Assembly: GCA_902790375.1 (NCBI GenBank)
Contig: CADARY010000015.1
Coordinates: 1 to 64,000 of the forward strand
Direction of reading: 5' to 3'
Length of the DNA stretch: 64,000 bases
Origin: Oscillospiraceae bacterium
Lineage (GTDB): Bacteria > Bacillota > Clostridia > Oscillospirales > Oscillospiraceae
Made by a program: the position numbers and the translations under genes. The notes beneath the pieces were generated by a model. The model saw only the letters and a list, made by a program, of their open reading frames with translations, was not told the origin of the DNA and searched no databases. This document shows positions 16,656-25,419 of the stretch, in pieces (within the stretch, counting starts at the first letter, position 1; each line of letters opens with the position of its first letter).

Positions 16656-17873
16656 ATGGATACCATCAAGCCCGCGCTGAGCGAAATCACGGAAGCCGCC
16701 AAGCGCCTCAGGCCCATTCTGCATCGCACGGAGCTGGACCTCTCCTCCACCTTCTCCAGGATGAGCGGCGGCAATATCTATCTCAAGTGCGAAAACCGGC
16801 AGAAGACCGGCTCCTTCAAGATCCGCGGCGCAACCAACAAGCTCTCCGCCATGGTCGAGCGGGGTGAACGCCGGCCGGTGGTGGCCTCCTCCGCCGGCAA
16901 CCATGCCCAGGGCGTGGCCTACGCAGCCTCCGCCTTCGGCATCCCGGCGACCATCGTCATGCCCAGGAATGCGCCCATTGCCAAGATTCAGGCGACAGAG
17001 GGCTACGGCGCAAAGGTGGTGCTGGCGGGCGACGTTTATGATGACGCCTATGCCAAGGCCTGCGAGATCTGCGAGGAAGAGGGCGCAGCCTTTCTGCACC
17101 CCTACAACGATCTGGAGGTCATCGCTGGCCAGGGCACAATCGGTCTGGAGATCCTCGGCGACCTGCCGACGGTGGATATCATCATCACCCCCGCAGGCGG
17201 CGGCGGGCTTCTCGCCGGTGTGATCGCCGCAGTCAAGCAGGTCAATCCCCGCGTCCAGGTCTACGGTGTGCAGGCCGAGGGGGCCAACGCCATCGCCCAG
17301 AGCTTCCGGGAAAAACGCTTCATCAGCACAGCGACAGCCTCTACCATTGCCGACGGCATTGCCGTCAAAAGCCCCGGCGACATTACCGTGGACATCATCA
17401 ACAGCTTCTGTGACGGTGTGGTGACGGTTTCCGATACGCAGATCTCAGACGCCATCCTGCTGCTCATGGAGCGCTGCAAGATGATCGTGGAGCCCGCGGG
17501 AGCAACGCCGGTAGCGGCGGTCCTCAACGGCAAGATCGACGTGAAGGGCAAAAATGTGGTGTGCCTGCTCTCCGGCGGCAACATCGACGTGAGCTTTGTG
17601 CAGAGCATCATTGAACAGGGCATGGCCGCCCGCCACCGCCGTATCCGCTTCACCGCCCGCCTGCTGGACAAGCCCGGCAGTCTGGTGCATGTGCTCTCGA
17701 TCCTCGCCGACTGCGGGGCCAACATCCTCACCATCGAGCACGACAAGCTGGCGGCGGGTCTCAACCCCAACGAGACCAAGGTCCACATCGCCTGTGAGGT
17801 GGGCGGCAAGGCCCACGGTCAGGCCGTCCTTGACGAGCTGAAAAATTACGGCTACGAGGTGGAGCTGGACTGA
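16656..17873 (+). CDS. ilvA: Threonine ammonia-lyase (threonine dehydratase) with ACT domain
   Basis: A 405-residue PLP enzyme converting threonine to 2-oxobutyrate. The ATG at 16656 follows a GAAAGGGTG site. The PLP lysine is in KTGSFKIRGA (about residue 52), with the SAGNHAQGVAYAA and PAGGGGLLAGV motifs downstream. A single C-terminal ACT domain (FTARLLDKPGSLVHVLSILA onward, about residues 325-405) gives the short IlvA/TdcB-like layout common in Clostridia. No branched-chain synthesis genes lie beside it, so the role may be threonine catabolism or isoleucine precursor supply. Confidence 0.93.
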   Translation: MDTIKPALSEITEAAKRLRPILHRTELDLSSTFSRMSGGNIYLKCENRQKTGSFKIRGATNKLSAMVERGERRPVVASSAGNHAQGVAYAASAFGIPATIVMPRNAPIAKIQATEGYGAKVVLAGDVYDDAYAKACEICEEEGAAFLHPYNDLEVIAGQGTIGLEILGDLPTVDIIITPAGGGGLLAGVIAAVKQVNPRVQVYGVQAEGANAIAQSFREKRFISTATASTIADGIAVKSPGDITVDIINSFCDGVVTVSDTQISDAILLLMERCKMIVEPAGATPVAAVLNGKIDVKGKNVVCLLSGGNIDVSFVQSIIEQGMAARHRRIRFTARLLDKPGSLVHVLSILADCGANILTIEHDKLAAGLNPNETKVHIACEVGGKAHGQAVLDELKNYGYEVELD

Positions 17874-17879
17874 GCCGCC

Positions 17880-17909
17880 TTGACACACAAACAGTGGAGA
17901 TGGTATAAT
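17880..17909 (+). promoter_or_regulatory. Promoter of the coiled-coil repeat gene
   Basis: Consensus TTGACA (17880-17885) and TATAAT (17904-17909) separated by 18 bases, about 30 bases upstream of the start. The -35 begins only six bases after the ilvA stop codon. This is one of the strongest promoters in the window. Confidence 0.82.
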
Positions 17910-17938
17910 TCCTTGTGAAAAGAGCGAGGTGAGATGTG

Positions 17939-18505
17939 ATGCTCGACGCAAATGATATCCAAATCATTTCCAAAATTGTAAGCGACGCGCTTGCCGAGGA
18001 GCGCAAACACACTGAGGCATTGTTTGCCGAGGAGCGCAAGCACACTGGGGCATTGTTCGTCGAGGAGCGCAAACACACTGAGACAATGTTTGCCGAGGAG
18101 CGCAAACACACTGAGGCATTGTTCGTCGAGGAGCGTAAGCACACTGAGGCATTGTTCGTCGAGGAGCGTAAGCACACTGAGACAATGTTTGCCGAGGAGC
18201 GTAAGCACACTGAGGCATTGTTCGTCGAGGAGCGCAAGCACACTGGGGCATTGTTTGCCGAGGAGCGCACGCGTGCAGATGAGAAGTTTGACAGTTTCAG
18301 GCAGCAGATGCATGCTGACATGATGACCATTGTTGAGTCGGAGATCAATCCCAAGCTTCGCATTCTGGCGGAGGGACATGAGGCGCTGTTGGAGCGTATA
18401 ACACCGCCCGAAGAGATTGAGAGCATGAAGACTGATATTGTGATTTTGAAGGAAGCTGTGCAGCAGCTGAGCTTCAAAGTCAACGCATTGCAGAAGGCAC
18501 AGTAA
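17939..18505 (+). CDS. Coiled-coil protein made of 11-residue tandem repeats
   Basis: About 188 residues. The start is ATG 17939, or the adjoining GTG 17936, after an AGGTGAG site. Residues 19-106 are eight copies of an 11-residue unit of the form xEERKHTExLF plus a ninth degenerate copy; hendecads with regularly placed Leu/Phe suggest a long, very polar coiled coil. The C-terminal part (about 115-188) is also helical and has a heptad-like end (MKTDIVILKEAVQQLSFKVNAL). There is no signal peptide or membrane segment. I do not recognise a family; a cytoplasmic spacer or adaptor is plausible. It has its own strong promoter and terminator. Confidence 0.75.
   Translation: MLDANDIQIISKIVSDALAEERKHTEALFAEERKHTGALFVEERKHTETMFAEERKHTEALFVEERKHTEALFVEERKHTETMFAEERKHTEALFVEERKHTGALFAEERTRADEKFDSFRQQMHADMMTIVESEINPKLRILAEGHEALLERITPPEEIESMKTDIVILKEAVQQLSFKVNALQKAQ
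17993..18256 (+). repeat. Eight tandem 33-bp coding repeats
   Basis: Units of 33 bp, each starting G(C/T)CGAGGAGCG(C/T)AA, run head to tail from 17993 to 18256, with a degenerate ninth unit after. Units 3-5 and 6-8 resemble each other as 99-bp blocks (ETM, EAL, then EAL or GAL variants), pointing to recent block duplication. The period is a multiple of three, so copy-number change keeps the reading frame. Confidence 0.92.
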
Positions 18506-18541
18506 CATAGATTATTTGGAAAACGCTTCCTTGATCAGAAA

Positions 18542-18583
18542 ATCCTCCATCCCGATACACGGATGGAGGATGTTTGTTTTTTG
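18542..18583 (+). terminator. Intrinsic terminator of the coiled-coil gene
   Basis: ATCCTCCATCC (18542-18552) pairs with GGATGGAGGAT (18561-18571), followed by GTTTGTTTTTT. The stem is a perfect 11 bp. Confidence 0.88.
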
Positions 18584-18590
18584 GTATTCC

Positions 18591-18690
18591 TAAGGCAATA
18601 CCGCATAATTCGGCAATAGCAGATCCTGAGAAAATTTGGGTTCTGATAAAGGCACTTTTTCGCAGATGTACTGTGTACATCAAGATTTCG
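18591..18690. repeat. Dispersed non-coding repeat, copy 1
   Basis: Positions 18591-18670 match 40886-40965 in the same orientation with a single mismatch over 80 bases. After this the copies diverge by a 22-base gap and then share GTGTAC(A/C)TCAAG. There is no convincing reading frame. It sits between the terminator of the coiled-coil gene and the end of glyA. It could be the end of a lost insertion sequence, a MITE-like element or a structured intergenic repeat. The rest of this gap (to 18761) shows nothing clear. Confidence 0.8.
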
Positions 18691-18761
18691 AGACAAATCC
18701 AGTCGGAAAAAAGCCGTCAATACGTGCGCGGTGATTTATTTCAGCGTTTCCCTGAATCATG

Positions 18762-20009
18762 TTAACCGATCTCCGGGTACAGGGGGAACCTCTCGCACAG
18801 GGCAATGACCTGCTCCCTGACCGCTGGGACAGCGGCTTCGCCCTCGTTGATGAGCCGGGCGATCATGGCGCCGATCTGGCGCATCTCGGTCTCCTTCATA
18901 CCGCGGGACGTGACGGCGGGACTGCCGAAGCGCATGCCGGAGGTCACCTTCACGTTCAGGGGGTCGAAGGGAATCGTGTTCTTGTTGGCGGTGATGTTGG
19001 CAAGATCCAGAAGCTCCTGCACCTCGGCCCCGGTCTTGCCGCAGCTCATGACGTCAGCCAGCATCATGTGATTGTCTGTGCCGCCGGATACCAGGCGAAC
19101 GCCGCGCTTTTGAAGCTCATCGGCCAGCGCTGCGGCATTGAGGATGATCTGGTGCTGATAGGCTTTGAAATCGTCGCTCAGATCCTCCTGGAAGCAGACG
19201 GCCTTGGCCGCAATAATGTGCATCAGCGGCCCGCCCTGAGTGCCGGGGAAGACGGCGGAGTCGATCTTTTTCCGCAGCTCCTCCTTGCAGAGGATCAGCG
19301 CGCCGCGGGGTCCGCGCAGGGTCTTGTGCGTCGTGGTGGTAACCACATGGGCATAGGGCACGGGGCTCGGGTGCTCCCCGGCGGCCACAAGGCCGGCGAT
19401 GTGGGCCATGTCCACCATGAGATAAGCGCCCACGGAATCAGCGATCTCGCGCATACGTTTAAAGTCGATGACGCGGGAATAGGCGCTGGCGCCCGCAATC
19501 AGGATCCTGGGCTGCTCCTGCTCTGCGCGCTGCTGCACAGCGTCATAATCGATCTGTTCGGTCTCGGGATCGACGCCATAGAAGGTGGCGTGAAAGTACT
19601 TGCCGGAAATGGAGGCCTTTGAACCGTGGGTCAGATGGCCGCCCTGGCAGAGATCCATGCCCATGATGGTGTCGCCCGGCCGCAGCAGGGCAAGATACAC
19701 CGCCACATTGGCCTGAGAGCCGGCATGAGGCTGCACATTGGCATGCTCAGCGCCAAAGAGCTTTTTGGCCCGCTCAATGGCAAGGCTTTCCACCTCGTCC
19801 ACATGCTGGCACCCGCCGTAATAGCGCGCGCCGGGATAGCCCTCGGCATACTTGTTGGTCAGATGGCTGCCCATGGCCTCCATGACCGCGGGAGAGACAA
19901 AGTTTTCCGAGGCAATGAGCTCGATATGATCCCGCTGGCGTGAAAGCTCGCGCATCATGGCGGCATAAACCTCGGGATCCTGCGCTTTGATATGTTCGTA
20001 GTACTGCAT
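18762..20009 (-). CDS. glyA: Serine hydroxymethyltransferase
   Basis: A 415-residue PLP enzyme interconverting serine and glycine with tetrahydrofolate. The start at [13 protein letters not shown] (20009) follows a GGGAGG site and gives the normal family length. Hallmarks are [19 protein letters not shown], the PLP lysine in [19 protein letters not shown], and the Gly-rich [10 protein letters not shown]. The open frame extends further upstream through the promoter and is not coding there. It is a single-gene transcript from the promoter at 20049-20077. Confidence 0.96.
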   Translation of the reverse strand: MQYYEHIKAQDPEVYAAMMRELSRQRDHIELIASENFVSPAVMEAMGSHLTNKYAEGYPGARYYGGCQHVDEVESLAIERAKKLFGAEHANVQPHAGSQANVAVYLALLRPGDTIMGMDLCQGGHLTHGSKASISGKYFHATFYGVDPETEQIDYDAVQQRAEQEQPRILIAGASAYSRVIDFKRMREIADSVGAYLMVDMAHIAGLVAAGEHPSPVPYAHVVTTTTHKTLRGPRGALILCKEELRKKIDSAVFPGTQGGPLMHIIAAKAVCFQEDLSDDFKAYQHQIILNAAALADELQKRGVRLVSGGTDNHMMLADVMSCGKTGAEVQELLDLANITANKNTIPFDPLNVKVTSGMRFGSPAVTSRGMKETEMRQIGAMIARLINEGEAAVPAVREQVIALCERFPLYPEIG

Positions 20010-20048
20010 GGGGGTGTTTCCTCCCGTTTCTATTTCTTTTGCCGCTGC

Positions 20049-20077
20049 ATTATAACCTATTTCTCCGGGCATGGCAA
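20049..20077 (-). promoter_or_regulatory. Promoter of glyA
   Basis: Minus-strand TTGCCA (20072-20077) and TATAAT (20049-20054) with a 17-base spacer, about 40 bases before the glyA start. The leader is too short for a riboswitch. Confidence 0.75.
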
Positions 20078-20091
20078 GCCTGCAATTGATC

Positions 20092-20120
20092 TTGTAAGTT
20101 TTTCCGATACATGATATTAT
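20092..20120 (+). promoter_or_regulatory. Promoter of the EEP-fold gene
   Basis: Plus-strand TTGTAA (20092-20097) and TATTAT (20115-20120) with a 17-base spacer, back to back with the glyA promoter. Confidence 0.6.
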
Positions 20121-20166
20121 GATAAATAGAAGTGTACGCCCAAGCTTTTCACAGGAGGATGTGACG

Positions 20167-21243
20167 ATGAAGCGAATAGCCAAAATCATTCTGGCACCGG
20201 TATTGACCGTTACAGTTGGTGCCGGCGGCCTGCTTGGCTGGCTCACAGCGGTGGAGTACAAGCCCGAGCCGGTCGTTGAGCTTGCGTGCAGCAGCCCGGC
20301 TGACACGTCAGGCTTGCGTAATGTCAAGCCCGGTGAGGAAATCTCCGTGCTGAGCTGGAATATTGGCTACGGCGGTCTCGGCAAAAGCGAGGATTTCTTC
20401 ATGGACGGCGGAAAGAAAGCCAAGCCGAAGGATAAGGATACCGTCCTTGCTTATCTTGATGGCATCAACCGCACCATCACCGAGCAGGCGCCGGAAATAA
20501 TAATGCTGCAGGAGGTGGATTCCAACTCCTCCCGCACCTTCAGTATCGATGAGCAGCCTCTTCTGAACGACGGCATGATCAGCGCAGCCTATGCGCTCAA
20601 TTACTCCTGCCCCTATGTGCCGGTTCCCCTGCCGCCCATCGGGAAGGTGCACAGCGGTTTGTTCACCATGGCCGACGGGCTCCAGATCGAAAAGTCTGAG
20701 CGCATCGCCCTGCCCTGCCCCTTCTCCTGGCCGCTCAGGATCGCAAATCTCAAGCGCTGCCTGCTGGTGAGCTATCTGCCCGTGGAGGGCAGCGACAGGC
20801 AGCTTGTGCTCGTCAACCTTCACCTGGAGGCTTATGACGACGGCGAGGGCAAAATCGCCCAGACCAACCAGCTGCGCGATTTCATCGAGAGCGAATACGC
20901 CAAGGGCAACTACGTCATTGCCGGCGGCGACTTCAACCAGGTCTTCCCCGGCAGTCTCGAGGTCTATCCCAACACGCACGAGAAAAACTGGAAGCCGGGC
21001 GTGCTGGACGAGGCGCTGCTGCCTGAGGGCTGGACGCTGGCCTATGATCTCTCTACGCCCACCTGCCGTCTCCTTAACCAGCCCTATGATCCCAGCGACA
21101 CGGCGGGCACCCAGCATTATGTGATCGACGGCCTGATTCTCTCGCCCAATGTTCAGCTCAAGAGCGTTCAAACCCTGGATGAGGGCTTCGCCAATTCCGA
21201 CCACAACCCGGTCCGGGTGCAGGCCATGCTTCAGAATAGTTGA
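20167..21243 (+). CDS. Membrane-anchored endonuclease/exonuclease/phosphatase-fold protein
   Basis: A 358-residue protein; ATG 20167 follows AGGAGG by 8 bases. An N-terminal membrane segment ([23 protein letters not shown]) suggests export with the catalytic part outside. The EEP fold is shown by [10 protein letters not shown] (Asn), [11 protein letters not shown] (metal Glu), [25 protein letters not shown] (Asp/Asn) and the final NSDHNPVRV (Asp-His). The family covers nucleases, sphingomyelinases and phosphatases, and the substrate cannot be read here. It is monocistronic, divergent from glyA and convergent with clpE. Confidence 0.85.
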   Translation: MKRIAKIILAPVLTVTVGAGGLLGWLTAVEYKPEPVVELACSSPADTSGLRNVKPGEEISVLSWNIGYGGLGKSEDFFMDGGKKAKPKDKDTVLAYLDGINRTITEQAPEIIMLQEVDSNSSRTFSIDEQPLLNDGMISAAYALNYSCPYVPVPLPPIGKVHSGLFTMADGLQIEKSERIALPCPFSWPLRIANLKRCLLVSYLPVEGSDRQLVLVNLHLEAYDDGEGKIAQTNQLRDFIESEYAKGNYVIAGGDFNQVFPGSLEVYPNTHEKNWKPGVLDEALLPEGWTLAYDLSTPTCRLLNQPYDPSDTAGTQHYVIDGLILSPNVQLKSVQTLDEGFANSDHNPVRVQAMLQNS

Positions 21244-21449
21244 CATAATTTAGTTGCAATATTTCCTTTTCCATAATATTGTGTTTCATAATTCGGTTTC
21301 CGTATCATTGTTTACATAATTGTGTATCTGGTTCTATTCTTTCCCGCAGCGATTGGAAATCTTTGTCTGCTTTTTGTTGAAACTTCGTACATTGCTCGAA
21401 ATACAAGCGTTTTATCGAAGATCAGTATGATATCTTTTCGCTTCTGTGC

Positions 21450-21490
21450 AAAAAATGGGGGTGCAGCGCTTTTTGGCTGCATCCCCATTT
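21450..21490 (-). terminator. Terminator of clpE
   Basis: AAATGGGG plus GTGCAGC (21453-21467) pairs with GCTGCATCCCCATTT (21476-21490). On the minus strand a T-run follows. It may also stop plus-strand readthrough from the EEP-fold gene. The rest of the 21244-21499 gap shows nothing else. Confidence 0.85.
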
Positions 21491-21499
21491 CTATTCGGA

Positions 21500-23839
21500 T
21501 TATTCCGCGATCAAAACCTTCCCCTGCCCGTCGGCGGAAAGGCGGATCGTGCGGATCTCGCGGCCGCGATTTTCGACGATGTAGCGGGCGACCTCGTCCT
21601 CGACCTTCTTCTGGATGGTACGGCGGAGGTTGCGCGCACCGTAGGTGACGGAATAGGCCTCCTTCACCAGGCAGTCGATCAGGCTCTCGTCCCAGCTGAG
21701 AGTCACGCCCTTTTCGGCCATGACGTCCCGCAGCTCGCCGAGCATGAGGGCGGCAATGTCACGGAAGTTTGACTCCGTGAGCTGGTTGAAGCACACGATC
21801 TCATCCACGCGGTTAATAAACTCGGGCCGCAAAAACTCGTTGAGCGCCTTCATGGCCCGCTCCTTCGACATGTCGCTGAGGCTGCCGCCGAAGCCGACGG
21901 AGCCGGTCTTGCTGGAGGAGCCTGCGTTGGTGGTCATGACGATGATGGTGTTTTCAAAGTTGATGTTCCGGCCCTGGGCGTCCGTGATATGTCCGTCGTC
22001 AAGGATCTGCAGGAGGATGTTCATCACATCCGGATGCGCCTTTTCGATCTCGTCGAAGAGCACCACGCTGTAGGGCTTGCGGCGGATCTTCTCAGTGAGC
22101 TGTCCCGCCTCATCATAACCCACATAGCCCGGGGGCGAGCCGATGATGCGAGAGACCGCGAACTTCTCCATAAACTCCGACATATCGAGCCGGATGAGAC
22201 TCTCGGGCGAATCGAACAGATCGGCTGCCAGACGCTTGACAAGCTCGGTCTTGCCGACGCCGGTGGGGCCGACGAAGATAAAGCTCACAGGCTTGCGCTT
22301 GACCTTGAGGCCGACACGGCTGCGGCGGATGGCGGCGCAGACGGCGTCCACGGCCTCGTCCTGCCCGATGATGTGGGCCTTGAGGCGTTCGTCCAGCTTT
22401 GCCAGGCGCTCCAGCTCATCCTCCCGGATGGTGGAGGCGGGGATCTTCGTCCAGAGCTCAATTATCCGGGCCAGATTGTCGACCGTCAGGGCGGGCCTGG
22501 GCTTTGCGTCCAGCTCCCGCAGCTCGGCCTCCCGCTGCATCTCGCGGCTGCGCAGCTCGGCAATGCGGGCGTAGCGCTTATCCAGCATCTCGTCCGTAAG
22601 CGCCTGGCCGTTGGGTGAGTCGGCGCTCATGAGGGCTTCGCGCTCAAAGCGGAGGTTTTCGAGATCCCGCTCCGCCTCCATGCGGCGGTTGATGTCCGGG
22701 TGCTTCAGGTTCACGTCGGAGCAGGCCTCGTCAATGAGGTCGATGGCCTTATCCGGCAGGAAGCGGTCGGTGATGTAGCGCTCGCTCATCAGGACGGCCT
22801 GGCGGCACATTTCATCCGGGATGACCACGCCGTGGAAGTCCTCATAATAGGGGGCGATGCCGCGCAGGATCTGGATGCTGTCCTCAATGGAGGGCTCCCC
22901 CACCGTGACGGGCTGGAAACGGCGCTCGAGGGCGGAATCCTTTTCGATATGCTTGCGGTACTCGGCAAAGGTGGTGGCGCCGATGACCTGGATCTCTCCG
23001 CGGGAGAGAGCGGGCTTGAGGATGTTGGCGGCGTTCATGCTGCCCTCGGCATCCCCGGCGCCGACGATATTGTGTACCTCGTCGATCACGAGGATGACGT
23101 TGCCCTGCTTGCGGATCTCCTCGATCAGACCCTTCATGCGGCTTTCAAACTGGCCGCGGAACTGTGTCCCGGCGACCAGCGCCGTGAGGTCGAGCAGGAA
23201 GACCTGCTTCTCCATGAGCTTTGCGGGCACATCGCCGTTTGCGATACGCTGGGCAAGCCCTTCGGCGATGGCGGTCTTGCCGACGCCTGGCTCGCCGATG
23301 AGGCAGGGGTTATTCTTCTGGCGGCGGTTGAGGATCTGGATGACGCGCTCGAGCTCCTCCTCACGCCCGACCATCCGGTCGAGCTTGCCCTCCCTGGCGC
23401 GCTGGGTCAGGTCGATGCAGTAATTGTCCAGGAACCTGCGCTTGCCGCCCTTGGGGGCCGCCTGCTGGTTTCCTTCGCTCCGGCGGTTATCGGGGGCCGG
23501 GGGCGGCGTACTCTCGGCGTTGTTGTTCCCGCCGCCGAAGAGGCGGTTCAGGAAAGGGAAGGTGGCGGTCTTGCCGTCGTCCTCACTCCCCTGGTCGTCT
23601 TCCTCCACGGGCGTGAGCTCTTCCACGCCGCTCAGGGCGTTCATCATCTCACCGGTCAGGCTTTCCAGATCCTCATCCGAAAGCCCCATCTTGCTGATCA
23701 CGTCGTCCACGGGCTTGATGTGCATTTCGCGCGCGCATTTGAGGCACAGGCCCTCATTTTTGGTCTGGCCGCCTTCTATTTTTGTGATAAAGACCACTGC
23801 GACATTTTTGCCGCAGCGGGAGCAGAGTGTAGGCCGCAT
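21500..23839 (-). CDS. clpE: ClpE-like AAA+ unfoldase (ATP-binding subunit of Clp protease)
   Basis: A 779-residue double-ring unfoldase that feeds ClpP. It starts with a four-Cys zinc finger (CSRCGK ... CLKCARE, residues 6-36) of the ClpE/McsA type instead of the two Clp_N repeats of ClpC. After an acidic, Asn/Pro-rich linker (about 70-130) come AAA-1 (GEPGVGKTAIAEGLAQ; VILVIDEVHN), a middle coiled domain, AAA-2 (GPTGVGKTELVK; SVVLFDEIEKAHPD) and the ClpB-type D2 small domain. This supports ClpE over ClpC, though databases may call it ClpC. I see no ctsR, mcsA or mcsB beside it and no clear CtsR operator in the short upstream gap. Confidence 0.85.
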   Translation of the reverse strand: MRPTLCSRCGKNVAVVFITKIEGGQTKNEGLCLKCAREMHIKPVDDVISKMGLSDEDLESLTGEMMNALSGVEELTPVEEDDQGSEDDGKTATFPFLNRLFGGGNNNAESTPPPAPDNRRSEGNQQAAPKGGKRRFLDNYCIDLTQRAREGKLDRMVGREEELERVIQILNRRQKNNPCLIGEPGVGKTAIAEGLAQRIANGDVPAKLMEKQVFLLDLTALVAGTQFRGQFESRMKGLIEEIRKQGNVILVIDEVHNIVGAGDAEGSMNAANILKPALSRGEIQVIGATTFAEYRKHIEKDSALERRFQPVTVGEPSIEDSIQILRGIAPYYEDFHGVVIPDEMCRQAVLMSERYITDRFLPDKAIDLIDEACSDVNLKHPDINRRMEAERDLENLRFEREALMSADSPNGQALTDEMLDKRYARIAELRSREMQREAELRELDAKPRPALTVDNLARIIELWTKIPASTIREDELERLAKLDERLKAHIIGQDEAVDAVCAAIRRSRVGLKVKRKPVSFIFVGPTGVGKTELVKRLAADLFDSPESLIRLDMSEFMEKFAVSRIIGSPPGYVGYDEAGQLTEKIRRKPYSVVLFDEIEKAHPDVMNILLQILDDGHITDAQGRNINFENTIIVMTTNAGSSSKTGSVGFGGSLSDMSKERAMKALNEFLRPEFINRVDEIVCFNQLTESNFRDIAALMLGELRDVMAEKGVTLSWDESLIDCLVKEAYSVTYGARNLRRTIQKKVEDEVARYIVENRGREIRTIRLSADGQGKVLIAE

Positions 23840-23866
23840 GGGTATTCCTCCGGGTTTATGATTGTA

Positions 23867-24583
23867 TTACATGAGGCTGTCGGTCAGGGAGTCGAAAATC
23901 AGGAAAAAGCGGCCGAGCGTGGTGTGGGCCATGGTGTCCTTGCCGATGATGATGCCGAGAAAGCTCAGCACCCAGCACAGCAGGATGCAGTAGAGAAAGC
24001 CCTTGCCGAAGCCGAGGATAGCGCCGCCGATCTCATCGACATTTTCGAGATTCGGCAGGCGGAAGGAGAGATTGCCGATGCTGGCCACCGCCACCAGGAA
24101 AATCAGGATCAGCAGAAAGGCGATGACCATGGTGCCGACGGTGGTAATGGTGTCGCAGAGGACGGAGACGATGGCCTTCGTCATGGTGACGCCGGTCTCC
24201 TCCGCCACGACGACGGCCTTGCGCGCCAGATCCTCGGCCCGTTTATGGTACAGGCCCAGATCCAGCAGGCTCTCATAGGCGTAGTCATAGCGCAGAGAGC
24301 TGTCCTGTTCCAGGATGTCCTCCAGCGAGAGCTCGCTGCTGCCGTAGCCCATGCGCTCGAGGATGGCATCCCGGTTGCGGTGGGAGTCGAGATACCCGTC
24401 CACAAAGGGCTCGATGGCGGGCACCACCTCATGCGCGTAGGCGGCCGACACGATGCTGGCCCCCAGGAGCGACACGATGATCGCGAGAATTCCCGCGACG
24501 CCGCCCACCAGGCCGCGCTTATAGCCGTTCCAGGTACACAGGGCGATAATGATTATCAGGATAATGTCAATAATAGCTTTCAT
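23867..24583 (-). CDS. CvpA family membrane protein
   Basis: A 238-residue protein with four main hydrophobic segments: two at the N-terminus (IIDIILIIIIALCTWNGYKRG and a following Gly/Ala-rich helix), a loop of about 90 residues, then two more (TMVIAFLLILIFLVAVASIG; FLYCILLCWVLSFLGIIIG). The NGYKRGLVGG turn and GAILGFGKGFLYC are typical of CvpA/colicin-V-production-type proteins, whose role in Firmicutes is unclear. It lies 27 bases upstream of clpE and may be co-transcribed with it. Confidence 0.82.
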   Translation of the reverse strand: MKAIIDIILIIIIALCTWNGYKRGLVGGVAGILAIIVSLLGASIVSAAYAHEVVPAIEPFVDGYLDSHRNRDAILERMGYGSSELSLEDILEQDSSLRYDYAYESLLDLGLYHKRAEDLARKAVVVAEETGVTMTKAIVSVLCDTITTVGTMVIAFLLILIFLVAVASIGNLSFRLPNLENVDEIGGAILGFGKGFLYCILLCWVLSFLGIIIGKDTMAHTTLGRFFLIFDSLTDSLM

Positions 24584-24651
24584 ATGTACCGCTCATCCTT
24601 TTTCAAACCAGGGATAGTGTAGCACATTTTTGTGAACAAATATACAGGCAG

Positions 24652-25419
24652 TCAGTTCCTGTCCATCATGGCGCCGGCAGGACCGTCATACCAGACGCGG
24701 TTGAGATACAGGCCCTGGGGCGGCATGGTGGGGCCGGTGAGACGCCGATCGCCCTTTTCGAGCAGGGCCGGGATCTCCTCGGGCGTAAGCTTGCCGTAGG
24801 AGGCATAGACCATAGTGCCGACCATGGCCCGGCACATGTTGTAGAGAAACCCGTCGGCACAGATGGAGACGGTGATGAGATCCCCTTCCTTTTCCGCCCG
24901 GCACCAGTGGACGGTGCGGACGGTGGTCTTCGTCTCGGTGCCGACAGAGCGCACGGCGCGAAAGTCGTGCGTCCCTTCAAAGGCCCGGGCGGCACGCTGC
25001 ATCAGCGACATGTCCAGGTCCTGCGGATAAAAGCACACGCGTTTTTCAAGGAAGGGATCGCGGATGTTCCTGTTTAGTATTTTATATACATATTCTTTTT
25101 TTATACAGGAGCCGATGGCATTGAAGCGCTCTTCCGCCTCACAGGCGTCCAGCACGGCGATATCCGCAGGCAGGCGGGCGTTGAGGGCGAGCGGCAGTCT
25201 TTCCATGGGTATGCGGGTTTCGCTGTGAAAATTCGCGCAGTACCGAAGGGCGTGGACCCCGGCGTCCGTGCGGCCGCAGCCGACGATCCGGAGCCGCTCC
25301 CCGCAGGCCCTGAAGATGGCCTCCTCCACCGTCTCGGCCACGGTGACATCGTTTTTCTGCACCTGCCAGCCATGGTAGCGGCTGCCGTCATAGCGCAGGC
25401 AGAGGGCAATGTTTTTCAT
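24652..25419 (-). CDS. truA: tRNA pseudouridine(38-40) synthase TruA
   Basis: A 255-residue enzyme making pseudouridine at tRNA positions 38-40. The catalytic Asp is in GCGRTDAGVHAL (about residue 52). YDGSRYHGWQVQ at the start and VGTMVYASYGKLTPEE near the end are typical. Its start overlaps the ecfT stop (ATGA), the classical ecfA1-ecfA2-ecfT-truA arrangement of Firmicutes. Confidence 0.95.
   Translation of the reverse strand: MKNIALCLRYDGSRYHGWQVQKNDVTVAETVEEAIFRACGERLRIVGCGRTDAGVHALRYCANFHSETRIPMERLPLALNARLPADIAVLDACEAEERFNAIGSCIKKEYVYKILNRNIRDPFLEKRVCFYPQDLDMSLMQRAARAFEGTHDFRAVRSVGTETKTTVRTVHWCRAEKEGDLITVSICADGFLYNMCRAMVGTMVYASYGKLTPEEIPALLEKGDRRLTGPTMPPQGLYLNRVWYDGPAGAMMDRN

Noticed and set aside
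17993-18256. Possible CRISPR array
   Set aside because: Units are contiguous 33-bp coding repeats with no spacers and encode a regular hendecad peptide.
17964-18323. Open frames in other phases across the 33-bp repeats
   Set aside because: A repeat period divisible by three keeps all phases open; only the frame with promoter, ribosome site and heptad-rich C-terminus is credible.
22700-24622. 640-codon plus-strand frame opposite clpE and cvpA
   Set aside because: Spans two genuine minus-strand genes and has antisense composition; a frame-bias artefact.
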